From: Notamacropus eugenii
Lineage: Eukaryota > Chordata > Mammalia > Diprotodontia > Macropodidae
Length of the DNA stretch: 64,000 nt
Direction of reading: 5' to 3'
Assembly: GCF_028372415.1 (NCBI RefSeq)
Contig: NC_092875.1
Location: 435,929,377 to 435,993,376 of the forward strand
Under the pieces are notes generated by a model, which was not told the origin of the DNA, did no database searches, and saw nothing but the letters and a program-made list of their open reading frames with translations. Shown here piece after piece: positions 63,426 to 64,000 of the stretch. The number at the start of each line of letters is the position of its first letter. Positions within the stretch are counted from its first letter, which is position 1. The translations under genes were made by a program, and so were the position numbers.

Positions 63426-64000
63426 ACAAAACTTTCTCCCTATCTAACATTTTCTGAACATTTTGTGGCAGTGTCATGATTGTGGTTAAATTCAGGACAA
63501 TTGTTTGAGTTAATGTTTCCATGAATCTATGCCTCCAATTAATTATATTAGCTTTTTCTTCTAGAATATATTCATTGAATGGAGATGGAAAATGGAGTTA
63601 TATTTAAACATTTGGCTCTGCAAGACGAACACACTCAGATTCAAACACACACAGCATACAGATTGCATGGGATTGAACCGAACAGACCTTGTCAGTGTTC
63701 ACAAAGTAAATAAGAAGCAATCTCAGACCTTGTTCACCTTGTAAGACTACAGATGTCCAGATGATGAGATTAGAAACAGGACTGGATGAGATAAAAGTCC
63801 TTCCTTTAGATTTTTCAAAGCCAAAGTGCTGTGGAGAATGCACTAATGCCAATCTCTGGTGAGTCGTCCATCACCGAAGCACATGTCAGATAAAGTAGAA
63901 GGACGGAGAGAGTCACAGTTGAGACTCAGAAGAATTGAGCCCCTTCAGATACTATGTGCATATTCCAAAGGATACAAGCAACCAGCCGGGCTGTTGTCAC
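63426..64000. other. No gene or clear repeat
   Basis: No recognised element. The minus-strand open frame 63604-63852 has no domain. Confidence 0.4.

Overview
This window looks like nuclear DNA of a marsupial. It is AT-rich and I found no convincing protein-coding gene. The evidence for a marsupial is the repeat content: many tRNA-headed CORE-SINEs (MIR/THER1 type, plus the type with a BovB/RTE-like tail usually called MAR1), abundant and well preserved L2 LINEs, L3/CR1 LINEs, and L1 segments with the marsupial-type 5' start, ORF1 C-terminal domain and 3' UTR. The species cannot be named from the sequence alone. Repeat family names here come from recognising consensus-like motifs by eye. They were not produced by a database search.

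Layout. 1-8.8 kb: scattered SINEs, a (TTCC)n and a (CT)n microsatellite, one antisense L1 3' UTR piece at 7.06-7.43 kb. 8.8-12.9 kb: an L2 interrupted by a hAT-like DNA element and two SINEs, then an antisense L2 split by a sense L2 3' end, then an L3/CR1 3' end. 12.9-20.3 kb: mostly low-repeat DNA, with two antisense L1 3' ends at 14.77-16.09 kb, the second bounded by a target-site duplication (TSD). 20.3-24.9 kb: a three-level nest of L3, L2 and L1. 25-29 kb: LINE and SINE fragments and GT/GA tracts. 29-31.5 kb: a repeat-poor stretch with one small unexplained open frame. 31.5-33.4 kb: an L2 split by another repeat. 34.2-35.2 kb: two SINEs head to head, then a 7SL RNA pseudogene. 36-41 kb: SINE and L2 remnants. 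41.3-46.9 kb: an intact SINE with TSD, two solo LTRs of one retroviral LTR family each with its own 5-bp TSD, and an old L1 split by a SINE. 47-64 kb: SINEs, L2 ends, an intact SINE with a perfect 10-bp TSD, another with a perfect 14-bp TSD, a fold-back hAT element inside a SINE, a second (TTCC)n tract, and several repeat-poor intervals that could hold regulatory DNA.

No genes work together here. The window is probably intergenic or a large intron. Most apparent open reading frames are short, or are produced by microsatellites or by transposon coding remnants. I found no undescribed system. The most informative signals are the nested insertions and duplications that give relative ages, the two related solo LTRs, the 7SL pseudogene, the fold-back structures, and two microsatellites that arose at the same place in separate L2 copies.
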